Shown piece by piece: positions 1 through 5,731 of a stretch of 5,733 bases of DNA. The position numbers were made by a program, and so were the translations under genes. Source of the DNA: an uncultured Chitinophagaceae bacterium (lineage in GTDB: Bacteria > Bacteroidota > Bacteroidia > Chitinophagales > Chitinophagaceae); the NCBI GenBank assembly GCA_946479005.1, contig CAMLEM010000130.1, positions 1 to 5,733 of the forward strand, given 5' to 3'. The notes under the pieces are model-generated. The model did no database searches, had not been told where the DNA came from, and worked only from the letters and a program-made list of their open reading frames with translations. Within the stretch, counting starts at the first letter, position 1, and each line of letters opens with the position of its first letter.

Positions 1-402
1 CTGGAAGAATCGATCGAATTAAAATATGCCAATCTCAAGGTCCCCATATTCGAAAAAATGGAAGGGCCCCAGGATTCCTTGTGGCTCATAGACGAGCAGG
101 TCGCCGGCCTCAGGGAAATGATCAAACTGGAGGAACTGGGATTCATTGAATGGGACAGGAAAGCCAACCGGGAAGATCCCAATTACCAGAAGGAAAGAAT
201 GGAAAAACAGGCTTTCGCAACAAAAGAGATTGAAAAGATGCGGAACCTCATCCAGGATCTCGAAGAGAAAAAGCCTTCTCACATAAGCGATCTCAAAGCA
301 CAGGAACTCATCCTGGATATGATGGACAGGGAAATGACCAAAGAACTGGAGAAGGCGAAATCCGAAAGACAGGTGGCATTATCGAAGATGTATAAGGCCT
401 GA
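1..402 (+). CDS. Hypothetical protein, C-terminal part (5' end outside window)
   Basis: The frame is open from the first base and ends at TGA 400-402, giving 133 residues. The first ATG inside the window is at 58, but the 19 codons before it read as the same kind of charged sequence and nothing resembles a promoter there, so I treat the gene as cut by the window edge. I do not recognise the family. The visible part is very rich in Glu, Lys, Met and Leu, with long stretches lacking Pro or Gly, for example around KERMEKQAFATKEIEKMRNL and in the last 35 residues. This predicts long helices, probably coiled coil. There is no signal peptide, membrane segment, Cys or catalytic motif in this part. 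A cytoplasmic structural or scaffold role is possible but is a guess. It is followed by 166 bp of structured non-coding DNA before the SWIB gene. Real coding is likely; function is unknown. Confidence 0.72.
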   Translation: MEESIELKYANLKVPIFEKMEGPQDSLWLIDEQVAGLREMIKLEELGFIEWDRKANREDPNYQKERMEKQAFATKEIEKMRNLIQDLEEKKPSHISDLKAQELILDMMDREMTKELEKAKSERQVALSKMYKA

Positions 403-419
403 TCACGGCAGGATCCCCC

Positions 420-440
420 GGGGAATCACAACAATTCCCC
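420..440 (+). other. GC hairpin just after the first gene
   Basis: GGGGAAT at 420-426 pairs perfectly with ATTCCCC at 434-440 around a 7-nt loop. It starts 17 bp after the stop codon at 402. No T-tract follows, so it is not a standard intrinsic terminator; it could stabilise the mRNA 3' end or be one state of a switchable leader. Its 3' arm is shared with the larger inverted repeat at 435-500. Confidence 0.5.
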
Positions 441-500
441 AATGAAAAATGTGAACTCAAGGTGGATATCTCAATAAAAAATTCTTTTTTTCATTGGGAA
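435..500 (+). repeat. Imperfect long inverted repeat competing with the 420-440 hairpin
   Basis: The 5' arm at 435-449 (TTCCCCAATGAAAAA) pairs with the 3' arm at 487-500 (TTTTTCATTGGGAA). This makes 14 base pairs with one bulged C and encloses about 37 nt. Because 435-440 is also the 3' arm of the smaller hairpin at 420-440, the two structures cannot form together. I see the pairing directly; any regulatory use is inference. Half of the stem is A/T pairs, so it may be only modestly stable. Confidence 0.45.
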
Positions 501-506
501 AACACC

Positions 507-514
507 TACTTTTA
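507..514 (+). promoter_or_regulatory. Possible Bacteroidota -7 element for the SWIB gene
   Basis: TACTTTTA at 507-514 matches the Bacteroidota -7 consensus TAnnTTTG at all fixed positions except the last base. The -33 side is weak: only T-rich sequence at 485-491 lies at about the right distance, and no TTTG is seen there. If used, transcription would begin around 518-522, inside the terminator hairpin, leaving a leader of about 50 nt. The 24 bp between the terminator and the ATG are too short for a separate promoter, so the promoter has to overlap or precede the hairpin. Confidence 0.28.
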
Positions 515-515
515 T

Positions 516-544
516 AACGGTTTCCGAATAAGAAACCGTTTTTT
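516..544 (+). terminator. Intrinsic terminator / leader hairpin before the SWIB gene
   Basis: AACGGTTTC at 516-524 pairs perfectly over 9 bp with GAAACCGTT at 532-540 around a 7-nt loop, and the sequence continues as TTTT to 544. This is a textbook Rho-independent terminator. It would end transcripts of the first gene. It sits only 24 bp upstream of the SWIB start codon, so it may also lie inside or overlap the SWIB gene's own control region. Confidence 0.8.
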
Positions 545-568
545 ACAACCCATAAAATTCTAAATCAA

Positions 569-991
569 ATGGCAACGAAAAAAAAGGCTGCAAAAAAAGC
601 ATCCAAAAAGAAAGCTCCTGCTAGAAGAAAAGCTGCTCCGAAAAGAAAAGCTGCAAAGAAAAAAGCCGCTCCAAAAAAGAAAGCTGCAAAGAAAAAAGCC
701 GCTCCCAAGAAAAAAAAAGCCGCTAAAGCAAAGTCGAAGCGTAAGCCGAATGCGGCGTTTATGAGAGCGCTCACCCCCAGCCCTGCTCTTGGTGCTGTGG
801 TAGGCAACAGGCCCCTCGCCCGTACGGAAGCGGTAAAACAAATATGGAATTACATCCGCAAGAACAAATTGCAGGACAGTAAGAACCGCCGTATGATCAA
901 TGCGGACGACAAGCTTCGTTCAGTATTCGGTGGAAAGAGCCAGGTTTCGATGTTCGATATGGCCAAGCACCTGTCGAAGCACCTGAGCTAA
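569..991 (+). CDS. SWIB-domain protein with histone-H1-like lysine-rich N-terminal tail
   Basis: This is a small, very basic protein of 140 residues. Residues 2-59 are almost only Lys, Ala, Pro and Arg, with 11-residue units of the type AAPKKKAAKKK at 22-32, 33-43 and a degenerate third unit at 44-54. The tail resembles histone H1 C-termini and bacterial H1-like proteins. Residues about 60-140 form a SWIB/MDM2-like fold, starting near KPNAAFMRALTPSPAL, with the typical WNYIRKNKLQD core, the NRRMINADDKL segment and a terminal FDMAKHLSKHL helix. In chlamydiae and Bacteroidota such proteins are thought to be chromatin-associated. A role in nucleoid binding is inferred: the tail should bind DNA non-specifically and the SWIB domain probably contacts a protein. 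The ATG at 569 is the first in frame after the terminator; there is no Shine-Dalgarno motif, as usual in this phylum. The gene is probably monocistronic, with a terminator on each side. Confidence 0.93.
   Translation: MATKKKAAKKASKKKAPARRKAAPKRKAAKKKAAPKKKAAKKKAAPKKKKAAKAKSKRKPNAAFMRALTPSPALGAVVGNRPLARTEAVKQIWNYIRKNKLQDSKNRRMINADDKLRSVFGGKSQVSMFDMAKHLSKHLS
647..705 (+). repeat. 33-bp-period direct repeat coding the lysine-rich tail
   Basis: A 26-bp sequence beginning AAAGCTGCAAAG occurs identically at 647-672 and 680-705, a period of 33 bp or 11 codons. A looser third unit follows and ends in a run of nine A at 710-718. Identity at the DNA level, not only in the protein, points to recent duplication or slippage, so copy number could vary between strains without breaking the frame. 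Confidence 0.75.
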
Positions 992-1017
992 AGAAATTTG
1001 CTTATGGGAAAATTTTC

Positions 1018-1045
1018 AGGCTTCCGTTAACGCGGAAGCCTTTTT
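1018..1045 (+). terminator. Intrinsic terminator of the SWIB gene
   Basis: AGGCTTCCG at 1018-1026 pairs perfectly over 9 bp with CGGAAGCCT at 1033-1041 around a 6-nt loop, followed by TTTTT to 1045. It lies 27 bp after the SWIB stop codon. The aconitase gene ends from the other side at 1053, so the hairpin probably serves both convergent genes. On the minus strand only GAAAATTTT follows the stem, a much poorer T-tract. Confidence 0.9.
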
Positions 1046-1052
1046 CATTACA

Positions 1053-3320
1053 TTACCTGGCAAACTCTGCACGGATCACATTCAGTGCGCCACCTGCTTT
1101 GAACCATTCGATCTGTTGTTCATTGTAAGTGTGGTTCACTTCGATCTCGTGGCGGGTGCCATCTATATGATTCACCACGACCGTTAAAGGCACGCCCTCA
1201 GCAAAACTGGTAAGGCCGAGAATGTCAAAACTGTCGTCTTCCTGGATCTTATCATAATCCTCCTTATTGGCAAACGTAAGTGCGAGCATCCCCTGCTTCT
1301 TCAGGTTCGTTTCGTGAATCCGCGCAAAACTCCTCACCAGGATGGCGCGTACGCCGAGGTGCCGGGGCTCCATCGCCGCGTGCTCGCGGGATGAACCCTC
1401 CCCGTAATTTTCATCCCCCACCACCACACTGCCCACACCGGCAGCTTTGTAAGCACGGGCCGTGGCAGGCACCGGGCCATATTCACCATTGAGCTGATTT
1501 TTCACAGAATCTGTTTTCTCATTGAAGAAATTGATGGCCCCAATGAGCATATTATTGCTGATATTATCGAGGTGACCCCGGAATTTCAACCAGGGGCCGG
1601 CCATTGAAATATGATCGGTCGTGCATTTGCCCATCGCTTTGATCAACAGCTTGAGGCCAAACAGGTCAGTTCCTTCCCAGGCAGAAAAAGGTTCCAGCAG
1701 CTGTAACCTCTTCGAGGCGGGATCCACTTTCACCTGCACTTTGCTACCATCCGCCGCGGGAGGCTGGTAACCGGGGTCTTTCACCTCGAAGCCTTTCGGC
1801 GGTAACTCGAAACCTGTGGGTTCGGCAAGCATCACTTCCTCGCCTTTCGCGTTCTTCAATTTATCGGTCAGCGGGTTGAACGTGATCGAGCCCGACATCG
1901 CAAGGGCAGTGACGATCTCCGGGGAGGCCACAAAAGCGTGGGTACTCGCCAGGCCATCATTTCTCTTGGCGAAATTCCTGTTGAATGAAGTAATGATGGT
2001 GTTCTTGCGGTTGGGGTCATCAATGTGCCGTGCCCATTGACCAATACAGGGACCACAGGCGTTGGCCAGCACCAATCCGCCTACGTTTTCAAAATCATTG
2101 ATGAATCCATCCCGTTCAATGGTAAAACGCACCATTTCTGAACCCGGCGTGATGGTGAACTCCGAAGCTGTACGAAGTCCCTTGGACACCGCGTCTTTTA
2201 CAATGGAAGCGCTGCGACTGATGTCTTCATAGGAAGAATTGGTGCAACTGCCAATGAGAGCCACCTCCAGTTTCTCAGGCCATCCGTGCTCCTTCACCCT
2301 GGCTGCCATCTGCGAAATGGGAGTGGCCAGGTCAGGTGTGAAAGGCCCGTTGATGTAAGGTTCCAGCGTGCTGAGATCGAGCTCAAGCAACTGGTCGTAA
2401 TATTTTGCAGGGTCGGCATACACTTCAGGATCCGGGCGAAGGTGCTCACTCACCTGCGCTGCCATATCGGCAACTTCCTGCCGGGAAGTGCCGCGCAGGT
2501 ACTCCGCCATCTTCTCATCATACGCAAACAGTGAGCAGGTAGCGCCCACTTCCGCACCCATATTACAGATCGTGGCCTTGCCTGTTGCGCTCATCGTTTC
2601 AGCACCGGGTCCAAAATATTCTATCACAGCACCGGTTCCGCCTTTAACGGTCAGCTGCCCTGCCACCCAGAGGATCACATCCTTTGCTGATGTCCATCCA
2701 CTCATTTTGCCGGTGAGCTTCACGCCGATCACTTTCGGCATTTTCAGCTCCCAGGGAAGCCCGGCCATCACATCTACCGCGTCGGCTCCCCCCACCCCAA
2801 TGGCGCTCTTACCGAGGCCGCCTGCATTCGGTGTGTGTGAATCCGTACCGATCATCATCCCCCCGGGGAAAGCATAATTTTCCAACACCACCTGGTGAAT
2901 GATACCCGCCCCCGGTTTCCAGAACCCGATCCCGTATTTATCTGAAATGGAAGAAAGGAAATCGTAAACCTCCCTATTGGTTTCAATGGCCAGTTTCAAA
3001 TCAGGACCTGCCCCGCTTTTTGCCTGGATCAGGTGATCGCAATGGACCGTACTGGGAACGGCAACCCTTTCCCTTCCGCAGGTCATAAACTGGAGCAGGG
3101 CCATCTGGGCTGTAGCATCCTGCATCGCTACCCTATCTGGCGCAAAGTCCACATAGTCCTTTCCCCTTTCGAATGCCGTTTCGGGCAATTCCCCCTGCAA
3201 ATGCGAATAAAGGATCTTCTCTGTAAGTGTCAGGGGTCTGTTTATCGACTGTCGCAAACGGGAGATCCGGGAGGGAAGAGCAGCATATATCTCGCGGATC
3301 AGGGGGAGGTCAAAAACCAT
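1053..3320 (-). CDS. acnA: Aconitate hydratase, mitochondrial-type
   Basis: It isomerises citrate to isocitrate through cis-aconitate in the cytoplasmic TCA cycle, using a [4Fe-4S] cluster. Counting from the chosen start (755 residues), the cluster ligands are Cys359 in [10 protein letters not shown] and Cys422 and Cys425 in [11 protein letters not shown]. Other family hallmarks are [13 protein letters not shown] near 67-79, the [12 protein letters not shown] and [13 protein letters not shown] stretch at about 142-170, and the swivelling C-terminal domain with [15 protein letters not shown] at 635-649, which holds the catalytic Ser-Ser-Arg. Length and order match the eukaryotic mitochondrial / Bacteroidota aconitase class rather than the longer AcnA/IRP or AcnB classes. 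I chose the ATG at 3318-3320 because relatives begin with the same M-V/A-F/Y-D-L pattern and because a likely -7 element lies just upstream. The ATG at 3330-3332 adds only MLLP and is possible. The gene appears intact and stands alone, convergent with the SWIB gene and divergent from the PspC-like gene. Confidence 0.97.
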   Translation of the reverse strand: MVFDLPLIREIYAALPSRISRLRQSINRPLTLTEKILYSHLQGELPETAFERGKDYVDFAPDRVAMQDATAQMALLQFMTCGRERVAVPSTVHCDHLIQAKSGAGPDLKLAIETNREVYDFLSSISDKYGIGFWKPGAGIIHQVVLENYAFPGGMMIGTDSHTPNAGGLGKSAIGVGGADAVDVMAGLPWELKMPKVIGVKLTGKMSGWTSAKDVILWVAGQLTVKGGTGAVIEYFGPGAETMSATGKATICNMGAEVGATCSLFAYDEKMAEYLRGTSRQEVADMAAQVSEHLRPDPEVYADPAKYYDQLLELDLSTLEPYINGPFTPDLATPISQMAARVKEHGWPEKLEVALIGSCTNSSYEDISRSASIVKDAVSKGLRTASEFTITPGSEMVRFTIERDGFINDFENVGGLVLANACGPCIGQWARHIDDPNRKNTIITSFNRNFAKRNDGLASTHAFVASPEIVTALAMSGSITFNPLTDKLKNAKGEEVMLAEPTGFELPPKGFEVKDPGYQPPAADGSKVQVKVDPASKRLQLLEPFSAWEGTDLFGLKLLIKAMGKCTTDHISMAGPWLKFRGHLDNISNNMLIGAINFFNEKTDSVKNQLNGEYGPVPATARAYKAAGVGSVVVGDENYGEGSSREHAAMEPRHLGVRAILVRSFARIHETNLKKQGMLALTFANKEDYDKIQEDDSFDILGLTSFAEGVPLTVVVNHIDGTRHEIEVNHTYNEQQIEWFKAGGALNVIRAEFAR

Positions 3321-3343
3321 AGGTAAGAGCATTTATTGTGCTG

Positions 3344-3351
3344 CAAAATTA
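3344..3351 (-). promoter_or_regulatory. Candidate -7 element for the aconitase gene
   Basis: Read on the minus strand, 3351-3344 is TAATTTTG, an exact match to the Bacteroidota -7 consensus TAnnTTTG. I see no good TTTG 19-21 bp upstream, so the -33 half is missing or degenerate. Initiation around 3337-3339 would leave about 18 nt before the ATG at 3320 but only about 6 nt before the ATG at 3332, which favours the shorter protein. Confidence 0.35.
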
Positions 3352-3401
3352 CGTGAGTTTTATAACTTTTCGGCTTGTAAACTTCTTTGTAAATTAGTCG
3401 G

Positions 3402-3623
3402 ATGAACCGCCTCAGGAACTTCGTGGAATGGAACGCTTTCGGCGTTTGCACCGCTATCGGTAACCGGATGGGCATTGCCACTTCCCGGATCCGCCAATAT
3501 TTTTTGTATGCTTCCCTCCTGACGATGGGCTCTCCCATCATCATCTATATGATCCTTGCATTTTGGAGAAATATGAGGAAGTATATCTGGGCTGCCAGGA
3601 GAAATCCCTGGTATTACCTCTAA
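3402..3623 (+). CDS. Small PspC-like membrane protein
   Basis: This 73-residue protein has the pattern of a single PspC domain. A short charged N-terminus is followed by FGVCTAIGNRMGIATSRIRQ at about 13-32, matching the family's 'GVC-xxxA-xxxGI-xxxxxR' signature. One hydrophobic segment at about 33-54 (the stretch containing LLTMGSPIIIYMILAFW) then leads to a basic, aromatic tail, RNMRKYIWAARRNPWYYL. The positive tail suggests the C-terminus is in the cytoplasm. In E. coli PspC senses envelope stress, but stand-alone PspC domains in Bacteroidota are common and mostly uncharacterised, so no specific role is claimed. The ATG at 3402 is the first in frame in the 69-bp (or 81-bp) divergent gap with aconitase, and there is no Shine-Dalgarno motif. 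The stop at 3623 is 41 bp before the operators of the next operon, and I see no terminator between them, so some read-through into the repressor gene is possible. Confidence 0.82.
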   Translation: MNRLRNFVEWNAFGVCTAIGNRMGIATSRIRQYFLYASLLTMGSPIIIYMILAFWRNMRKYIWAARRNPWYYL

Positions 3624-3654
3624 TTCCCTTTCAAACCACCGTTCATCCCAAAAA

Positions 3655-3686
3655 TTTGGCTTCTCTACGAAATGTTCGTAGCATTA
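3655..3686 (+). promoter_or_regulatory. Candidate promoter of the repressor-peptidase operon
   Basis: TTTG at 3655-3658 fits the Bacteroidota -33 element. After a 20-bp spacer, TAGCATTA at 3679-3686 is a partial match to TAnnTTTG. Initiation would be near 3690, leaving a leader of about a dozen bases. The first operator fills the spacer and touches the -7 element, and the second covers the start site, the expected geometry for repression. Confidence 0.42.
3665..3681 (+). promoter_or_regulatory. BlaI-type operator 1
   Basis: CTACGAA-ATG-TTCGTAG is a perfect inverted repeat with 7-bp arms and a 3-bp centre. The TAC...GTA outer bases echo the TACA/TGTA operators of staphylococcal BlaI/MecI, though the inner bases differ. 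It is centred at 3673, 30 bp before the repressor start codon. Binding by the adjacent repressor is inferred from position and symmetry. Confidence 0.8.
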
Positions 3687-3699
3687 CGAAAAATTCGTA
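3685..3699 (+). promoter_or_regulatory. BlaI-type operator 2
   Basis: TACGAA-AAA-TTCGTA is a perfect inverted repeat with 6-bp arms and the same core arms as operator 1. Its centre at 3692 is 19 bp from that of operator 1, so two repressor dimers would sit on nearly the same DNA face. It ends 3 bp before the start codon at 3703, so it also occupies the very short leader. Confidence 0.78.
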
Positions 3700-3702
3700 G
3701 AA

Positions 3703-4059
3703 ATGGAAAAACTCAGCCGCCAGGAAGAGGAAGCGATGCAGGCCATCTGGAAAACAGGTGAAGCGACCATCAAGGCCTTCCTGGAAAATCTTGATGAACC
3801 GGCACCCTATACCACCCTCGCCTCAACAGTAAGGAACCTGGAAAAGAAAGGGTATGTCAGTTCCCGCCTGCTTGGAAATGCTTATCTGTTCAAACCCCTT
3901 GTTTCTGAAGAAGAGTACAAGAAGAAGTTCATGAATAACGTAGTCAAAGATTATTTCGACAATTCTTATAAAGAACTGGTTAATTTCTTCGTGGAACAGA
4001 AAAAATTATCTGCAAAGGAATTAAAAGAGATCATATCGATGATCGAGAAAAATAAATAG
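3703..4059 (+). CDS. BlaI/MecI/CopY-family transcriptional repressor
   Basis: This 118-residue protein covers the usual family length. Residues 4-65 are a winged helix: LSRQEEEAMQAIWKTGEATI, then the recognition region YTTLASTVRNLEKKGYV at 36-52, then a wing reaching AYLFKPLVS at 60-68. The C-terminal half, from about 70, is the helical dimerisation part ending in ELKEIISMIEKNK. It contains LVNFF at 92-96; by eye the Asn94-Phe95 pair aligns with the Asn101-Phe102 bond cleaved in S. aureus BlaI/MecI during induction. It should bind the two palindromes directly upstream as dimers and repress itself and the peptidase gene, which starts 19 bp after its stop codon. The ATG at 3703 gives the canonical family N-terminus. 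The regulon beyond this operon cannot be seen here; such repressors control beta-lactamases, copper genes or other functions in different bacteria. Confidence 0.95.
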   Translation: MEKLSRQEEEAMQAIWKTGEATIKAFLENLDEPAPYTTLASTVRNLEKKGYVSSRLLGNAYLFKPLVSEEEYKKKFMNNVVKDYFDNSYKELVNFFVEQKKLSAKELKEIISMIEKNK

Positions 4060-4078
4060 CGCTTCAAAATCAATTACA

Positions 4079-5731
4079 ATGACAATGCTATTGACCTACC
4101 TGTTGAAGGTTTCCATTTCCCTGGCCGTGGTTTTCTTTTTTTACCGGTTGGCATTGAGGAAACTTACTTTCTACAACTGGAACCGGTTTTACCTCCTGGG
4201 ATACTCCTTCCTTTCTCTGTTCATCCCCTTTATCGATATCAGCCTGGTGGTGAAAAGGGAAAACTGGGAAGAAACGGCACTGGTTCAATGGGTGCCGGTC
4301 GTCAATGGCACGGAAGGGTCCGCCTTTGTACAGAACGATCCCTTATCCTCGTTCAGCCCCTGGGTATTGCTTACCCTTTTCCTGCTGTCGGGTACCCTGC
4401 TTCTCCTCCTCCGGTTTTTCATCCAATGGCGCTCATTCAAAAACCTGCTGAGAAAAGCCGAACTCATAAAAGACGGGAAAATGAAGATCTATAAGGTGGA
4501 AGAAAACATCATTCCCTTCTCATTTGGCCGTTCAATTTTCATCAATCCATCCCTGCACAGTGAAGATGAGATCCGCGAGATCATCCTCCACGAATTCGTT
4601 CACGCCCGGCAGCGACATACGTTTGACATTATCTGGGGAGAACTGATCTGCCTGGTCAACTGGTTCAACCCCTTTGCCTGGATGATCCGCAGGGCCATCC
4701 GGCAAAACCTTGAATTCATTGCCGACCAGAAAGTACTGGAGCAGGGCGTGGACCGCAAACAATATCAATACCTGTTGCTGAAAGTGATCGGCAACGAACA
4801 ATTTAGTATAGCATCCAAGTTCAATTTCTCTTCACTAAAAAAACGTATTGCCATGATGAACAAAATGAAAAGCGCAGGAGTTCACGTTCTGAAATTCCTG
4901 TTTATCCTTCCCCTGCTGGCCGTGTTGCTGCTGGCGTTTCGCAACAGGACCCTTCCCGAGCCATCCCGGGCAAGCCAGGGAAGTATAACGATCCTTCCAA
5001 CGCCGTTCTGTGACACGGTGAAACTTCCCACCGCTCCCCTGCCACCGCTGGAGCCGTTACCTCCCGTATCATCCTCCGTGCTGAGCACCCCGCTTCCTCC
5101 TCAGGCGCCGCTCCCTCCTTTCGCGGTCCGGCCCCTCGAGTGCGACCCTGCAAAAAAGGGAACTCCTGTCGCGGTGGGAACCAACCTCATCACCGGAAAT
5201 TCAAAGGTGAAGGAGTTCGAGATCACGAAAGACAAGGCCACGATGCATATGAAAGATGGCAGTACGGAGATCTATGATCTGAACAATAGCGCGGAAAAAA
5301 AGAAGTTCGAGGAAAAATACGGTAAGATCTATCAAACTGGTGGCACTGCTCCTGTGGCCTTTGCCAGCGGGACGAACGGCGTTACCGCGGTTTCAACGCC
5401 CCCAGGCCAGGCAACGGGTGTTGGAGTGATCGACAACCGGGGTAACATCATCACCGGCGCGGAAGACATCATCATCACCATTAAAAACACGACCACTCGC
5501 GAGGAGCTTGACAGGCTTATCGAAGAAGTGAAAGCAAAGGGGCTGCAGTTGAAATTCGATAACGTTGATTTCAATGATGGGAAGATCGTTTCCATCAGCG
5601 GTACAATGAAAAAAGGGGGAAGCACCAGCAACTTCTCCTTAACGGATTTTAAACAGTTCACGCTTGCGGCCACAGAGGTAGATGGAAAGATCTGGTTGAA
5701 AGTGTCTACGGATGATAGGAGAGTGATTTAA
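4079..5731 (+). CDS. BlaR1-like M56 membrane metallopeptidase with non-penicillin-binding C-terminal domain
   Basis: This 550-residue integral membrane protein is probably the signal-transducing partner of the upstream repressor. Predicted membrane segments are near 4-24, 36-56, 94-114 and 269-287. The zinc site is HEFVH at 171-175, with Glu212 in the following LEFIADQKVLE segment as the likely third ligand; this catalytic part should face the cytoplasm, as in BlaR1/MecR1. After the last membrane segment comes a Pro-rich hinge, about 307-350, with PLPP repeated four times. A C-terminal part of about 195 residues, predicted outside the cytoplasm, contains KVKEFEITKDKATMHMKDGS (376-395) and a second unit from about 450 with ITIKNTTTREELDRLIEEVK (466-485). 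I see no SxxK/SxN/KTG penicillin-binding motifs, so it is not a beta-lactam sensor of the BlaR1 type. The ATG at 4079 follows the repressor stop by 19 bp; ATG 4085 is an alternative. The TAA ends 2 bp before the window edge, and further operon genes may follow. Confidence 0.93.
   Translation: MTMLLTYLLKVSISLAVVFFFYRLALRKLTFYNWNRFYLLGYSFLSLFIPFIDISLVVKRENWEETALVQWVPVVNGTEGSAFVQNDPLSSFSPWVLLTLFLLSGTLLLLLRFFIQWRSFKNLLRKAELIKDGKMKIYKVEENIIPFSFGRSIFINPSLHSEDEIREIILHEFVHARQRHTFDIIWGELICLVNWFNPFAWMIRRAIRQNLEFIADQKVLEQGVDRKQYQYLLLKVIGNEQFSIASKFNFSSLKKRIAMMNKMKSAGVHVLKFLFILPLLAVLLLAFRNRTLPEPSRASQGSITILPTPFCDTVKLPTAPLPPLEPLPPVSSSVLSTPLPPQAPLPPFAVRPLECDPAKKGTPVAVGTNLITGNSKVKEFEITKDKATMHMKDGSTEIYDLNNSAEKKKFEEKYGKIYQTGGTAPVAFASGTNGVTAVSTPPGQATGVGVIDNRGNIITGAEDIIITIKNTTTREELDRLIEEVKAKGLQLKFDNVDFNDGKIVSISGTMKKGGSTSNFSLTDFKQFTLAATEVDGKIWLKVSTDDRRVI

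Noticed and set aside
474..491. TAAAAAATTCTTTTTTT palindrome as a terminator
   Set aside because: The possible stem is made only of A/T pairs around a tiny loop. The GC-containing hairpin at 516-544 is the far better terminator.
560..841. Phe-rich open frames on the minus strand opposite the SWIB gene
   Set aside because: They arise from reading AAA/AAG lysine codons backwards as TTT/CTT. The hydrophobic appearance is an artefact, and the plus-strand SWIB protein is convincing.
2488..2877. 129-residue open frame on the plus strand inside the aconitase gene
   Set aside because: It is antisense to a conserved aconitase coding region, and its translation is low-complexity Pro/Ser/Ala with no family resemblance. 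It is a shadow of the codon use of the true gene.
3299..3544. 81-residue minus-strand frame overlapping the aconitase start and the PspC-like gene
   Set aside because: It has no family resemblance and overlaps both the divergent control region and a recognisable PspC-like protein.
5332..5673. 113-residue minus-strand frame opposite the peptidase C-terminal domain
   Set aside because: It is low-complexity Ser/Val/Pro sequence antisense to a long continuous gene, so it is best explained as a shadow.
4079..5731. Reading the repressor-peptidase pair as a beta-lactam resistance switch
   Set aside because: No penicillin-binding motifs are seen in the sensor part and no beta-lactamase gene is in the window. 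The family names do not justify a resistance call.
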